Assembly: GCA_965278945.1 (NCBI GenBank)
Contig: OZ257128.1
Location: 2,976,001 to 3,040,000, forward strand
Direction of reading: 5' to 3'
DNA: 64,000 bases
DNA from: UBA10649 sp965278945
GTDB lineage: Bacteria > Actinomycetota > Actinomycetes > S36-B12
How positions within the stretch are numbered: the stretch's first letter is position 1; every line of letters starts with the position of its first letter. The translations under genes and the position numbers were made by a program. The notes beneath the pieces are model-generated. The model made no database searches. It saw nothing but the letters and a program-made list of their open reading frames with translations, and had not been told where the DNA came from. Below are positions 61,520-64,000 of the stretch, in pieces.

Positions 61520-63403
61520 GTGGTTCGCAAGTGGGTGGCCGGGCTCATCGCCCTGGCCCTGGGATTGACCGGCATCCTCGTCCTGCCCTCTGCTGCCCGA
61601 GCCGAGGCCGGCGTCGGGCCGTGGGTTCTGCGGGAGGCAGCGAACCTGCAGCTGTGGCAGTCGGTCGCATACGGCGCAGGGCTCTTCGTCGCGGTGTCCG
61701 CGGACGGCGATGACCAGGTCATGACGAGTGCGAACGGCACGACGTGGACCGCTCGGAGCACGCCTCTGAACGACACGGACTGGGAATCGATTACCTACGG
61801 TGGCGGGCTCTTCGTCGTTGTCTCCATGACCGGCGAGGTCATGTACAGCGCTGATGGCATCTCCTGGACTTTGGGAACTGCACCCTCGGAGCCGTGGTCT
61901 TCGGTTTCGTACGGAGGCGGAACCTTCGTAGCGGTCGGGAGCGCCGACTACGTGATCACCAGCACTGACGGCCAGACGTGGGCTGCCGGCGGATCCGTGG
62001 AAGACACGAGCTGGAGGTCGGTGACGTACGGCGAGGGGACGTTCGTCGCGGTCTCGGACTTCGCCGCCTCGGGGCAGGTGATCACGAGCGTCGACGGCAG
62101 CACTTGGACGGATGCGGCTACCCAGCCGGACGTGTCTGAATGGGTGGCCGTCACCTACGGCGAGGGCCGTTTCGTCGCGGTTGCCTGCGTGTGCGACCCC
62201 AGCCAGACGGAAGTCGCGTACAGCGATGACGGCCAGACGTGGACTTCGATCGATGCTCCGTCGAGCGAGTGGTCATCGGTCACGTATGGAGACGACCGGT
62301 TTGTGGCCGTCGCCCAGGACGGAGGCGTCGATGATACCGATCAGGTGATGACTAGTGCCGATGGCATCACGTGGGCACTAAGCGACGCCACCCCTGAGAA
62401 CTACTGGACGGGTGTTGCGTTCGGCGGAGGTGTCTTCGCCGCGGTCGCGCTCACGAATACGACCGAACAGGTCATGATCTCTTACACGCCAACCGTCTCG
62501 TCGGTCTCGCCGGCGAGTGGCCCGCTGGTGGGGGGCACATCGGTGACTATCACTGGCACCTTCCTGACGGGTGCTACGGCCGTCACTTTCGGTGGCGCGG
62601 CGGCGACTTTCACGGTCGACTCCCCGACGCAGATCACCGCCACGATCCCCGCGCACGCCGCAGGTCAGGTCAATGTGGTGGTGACGACTCCCGGTGGCGC
62701 GGCGACGGGCACCGGATCCTTTCGCTACATCCCCGCCCCGACCATCGCCACAGTCTCGCCTGGCAGCGGCTCGACTGCGGGCGGCTCGACCGTGATCATC
62801 ACCGGCAACAACCTGATCACCACAACAGGTGTGACGTTCGGTGGAGTGGCCGCAGCGAGCTTCACAGTCGACACCGGCGGCGCGGCCGCGACGGTCATTG
62901 CCACGACCCCCGCGCACGCGGCAGGAGTCGTTAACGTCGAGGTGACATCGCCTAGCGGCACGGCGACCTCGTCCGGGGCCTTCGTCTTCGTCGTCCCACC
63001 AGCCCCGACACCGACACCGACGCCGAGCCCGCCCCCGAGTCCGACACCGACGCCCGCCCCGATGCCAGCCCCGGTAGTTCCCGTCCTCGGCCAGGAGTCG
63101 TTGCTCGTGCGGTTCACGGGCCAGTCCTCGCGCGTGACGGTGGCGCAGCGCGACCGCATCGAGGCCTTCGTCGACGCGCAGCCGGGCGTCATCGTCAGCA
63201 CTCGAATCGTCGGATTCCCGGCCGAGAGCACCCGAGCGGCCAGGGTCCTGGCCCGCGAGCGCGCTGATGCCACCGCCGAGGCATTGGAGGAAGCGGGAGT
63301 CACGGTCACCCGCGGTCCTGGCCGCCTGATGGGCACCGGCGACATCGAGACCTTCCCCGGTCGGGCCGGTCGAGTCTTCGTCACGCTGTGGACGGTCTCC
63401 TAG
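61520..63403 (+). CDS. Secreted multidomain protein: beta repeats, two IPT domains, Pro/Thr linker, OmpA-like end
   Basis: 627 residues from GTG 61520, with AAGGGA about six bases upstream. Signal peptide 1–29 (cleavage near AARAEA). Residues about 43–320 contain seven copies of a ~40-residue motif (W-x-SVTYGGGTFVAV, then VMTSADGxTWT), probably a beta-propeller. Two IPT/TIG domains (about 325–405 and 405–488) follow, then a Pro/Thr linker (about 492–518) and an OmpA-like C-terminus (LLVRFTGQSSRVTVAQRD, ERADATAEALEEAGV). Likely surface or secreted, possibly cell-wall-associated through the OmpA-like end. Function unknown. Confidence 0.85.
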   Translation: MVRKWVAGLIALALGLTGILVLPSAARAEAGVGPWVLREAANLQLWQSVAYGAGLFVAVSADGDDQVMTSANGTTWTARSTPLNDTDWESITYGGGLFVVVSMTGEVMYSADGISWTLGTAPSEPWSSVSYGGGTFVAVGSADYVITSTDGQTWAAGGSVEDTSWRSVTYGEGTFVAVSDFAASGQVITSVDGSTWTDAATQPDVSEWVAVTYGEGRFVAVACVCDPSQTEVAYSDDGQTWTSIDAPSSEWSSVTYGDDRFVAVAQDGGVDDTDQVMTSADGITWALSDATPENYWTGVAFGGGVFAAVALTNTTEQVMISYTPTVSSVSPASGPLVGGTSVTITGTFLTGATAVTFGGAAATFTVDSPTQITATIPAHAAGQVNVVVTTPGGAATGTGSFRYIPAPTIATVSPGSGSTAGGSTVIITGNNLITTTGVTFGGVAAASFTVDTGGAAATVIATTPAHAAGVVNVEVTSPSGTATSSGAFVFVVPPAPTPTPTPSPPPSPTPTPAPMPAPVVPVLGQESLLVRFTGQSSRVTVAQRDRIEAFVDAQPGVIVSTRIVGFPAESTRAARVLARERADATAEALEEAGVTVTRGPGRLMGTGDIETFPGRAGRVFVTLWTVS

Positions 63404-63432
63404 GCGGCACCCGCCCAATAGACTCACGACTC

Positions 63433-64000
63433 ATGTTCGGCAAGAAGACTCCCGCAGTGTTACCTCCCAGCAAGTACCGCATGGGCGGCGCGCACTTCAA
63501 GAATGATGCCGCCTTCATCAAGACCGCCGTTCGCGACGTCAAGCGCCTCGAGCGGACCGCGGGGCTGACCACGCAATCGCGGCTGCTGGACTGGGGCTGC
63601 GGCGCGGGCCGGCTCGCGGTCGGAGTGCGTGAGCACCTAGGCCGGGTCGCGGACTACCACGGCGTCGACGTCCAGCCCGAGCTCGTGGACTGGGCAAACG
63701 CGAACCTCGCGGGTCCCGGATATCGGTTCACCTGCGTCGACGTGAGCAATGAGCGGTACAACCCGGACGGCACGCCCGAGCGCACGCTCGCCGCGGATCC
63801 GCAGTCCGTCGACGTGTTCTACGCGTACTCGGTCTTCTCGCACATGAACGACGAGGACACTCCGGCCTATCTAGCCCTTATTGGCCAGGCGCTCGCGCCC
63901 ACGGGACGGGCCTTCGTGACCTGCTTTGTCGAGGAGGACGTGCCCGGCTGGGAGGAGAATCCTGAGGGCTATGGCCCATTGGAATGGAAGGGCCGCCTGC
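63433..64000 (+). CDS. Class I SAM-dependent methyltransferase, 3' end outside window
   Basis: 189 residues visible from ATG 63433, open at the window edge. SAM-binding motif LLDWGCGAGRLAVGV, the acidic loop YHGVDVQPELVDWAN, and DVFYAYSVFSHMNDEDTPAY before the fourth strand, then LAPTGRAFVTCFVEED. The substrate is unknown; the layout matches methyltransferase-11/25 enzymes acting on small molecules or sugars. Confidence 0.88.
   Translation, partial: MFGKKTPAVLPPSKYRMGGAHFKNDAAFIKTAVRDVKRLERTAGLTTQSRLLDWGCGAGRLAVGVREHLGRVADYHGVDVQPELVDWANANLAGPGYRFTCVDVSNERYNPDGTPERTLAADPQSVDVFYAYSVFSHMNDEDTPAYLALIGQALAPTGRAFVTCFVEEDVPGWEENPEGYGPLEWKGRL

Overview
This window is the replication-origin region of a high-GC actinobacterial (Actinomycetes) chromosome. 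The order cca–nudix–DUF6049–murJ–pseudokinase–sigM–anti-sigma–trxB–trxA–cwlM, then parB–parA–rsmG–jag–yidC–yidD–rnpA–rpmH | dnaA–oriC–dnaN–recF–dciA–gyrB–gyrA–DUF3566–tRNA-Ile–tRNA-Ala, then ppiA–rhomboid–crgA–DUF881–trpG/pabA–pknB–pbpA–rodA–pstP–fhaB–fhaA–tRNA-Leu closely follows the arrangement I know around oriC in Mycobacterium and Streptomyces. Genus cannot be assigned from the sequence alone. GTG starts and four-base stop/start overlaps (GTGA or ATGA) are frequent.

Layout. 1–2167: end of an MFS transporter and an unknown membrane protein. 2154–13616: tRNA maturation, Nudix hydrolase, lipid II flippase with a separate pseudokinase partner, SigM-type ECF sigma factor with its putative membrane anti-sigma factor, thioredoxin system (with a good sigma-R/SigH-type promoter) and the CwlM regulator. 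13613–16101: small membrane protein, aminotransferase and D-Ala–D-Ala ligase. 16076–21132 (minus strand): chromosome segregation (ParAB with two parS sites), rRNA methylation, membrane protein insertion and RNase P. 21334–30711: dnaA, oriC (22783–23187), dnaN, recF, dciA, gyrB, gyrA. 30708–35954: DUF3566 protein, two tRNAs, cupin, a PadR regulator with operator-like dyads, cyclophilin, a frameshifted rhomboid protease, thiolase and a conserved unknown. 35955–36129 is a short intergenic segment rich in DnaA-box-like sequences. 36130–45112: the growth and division signalling cluster (CrgA, PknB, PbpA, RodA, PstP, FhaB, FhaA).

45361–51625, just downstream of tRNA-Leu, is an accessory island with visibly lower GC. 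It holds a Dam-like DNA adenine methyltransferase facing a translationally coupled ParB-like protein and a putative nuclease, then a decayed tyrosine integrase, then an AAA ATPase–HNH pair resembling the Septu (PtuA/PtuB) anti-phage system. The methyltransferase/ParB-like/nuclease-like trio is the best candidate in this window for an undescribed defence or modification system.

51926–64000 returns to miscellaneous chromosomal genes: hotdog-fold protein, FkbM methyltransferase, META-domain protein, YdeI-like protein, an AraC–Ogt fusion, EamA transporter, geranylgeranyl reductase-like flavoprotein, a protein with a ribbon-helix-helix-like segment behind a TGTAAT operator, two dimeric alpha-beta barrel proteins, GDP-fucose synthase, CoA transferase, Fpg/Nei glycosylase, a secreted repeat/IPT/OmpA-like protein, and a truncated methyltransferase at the edge.
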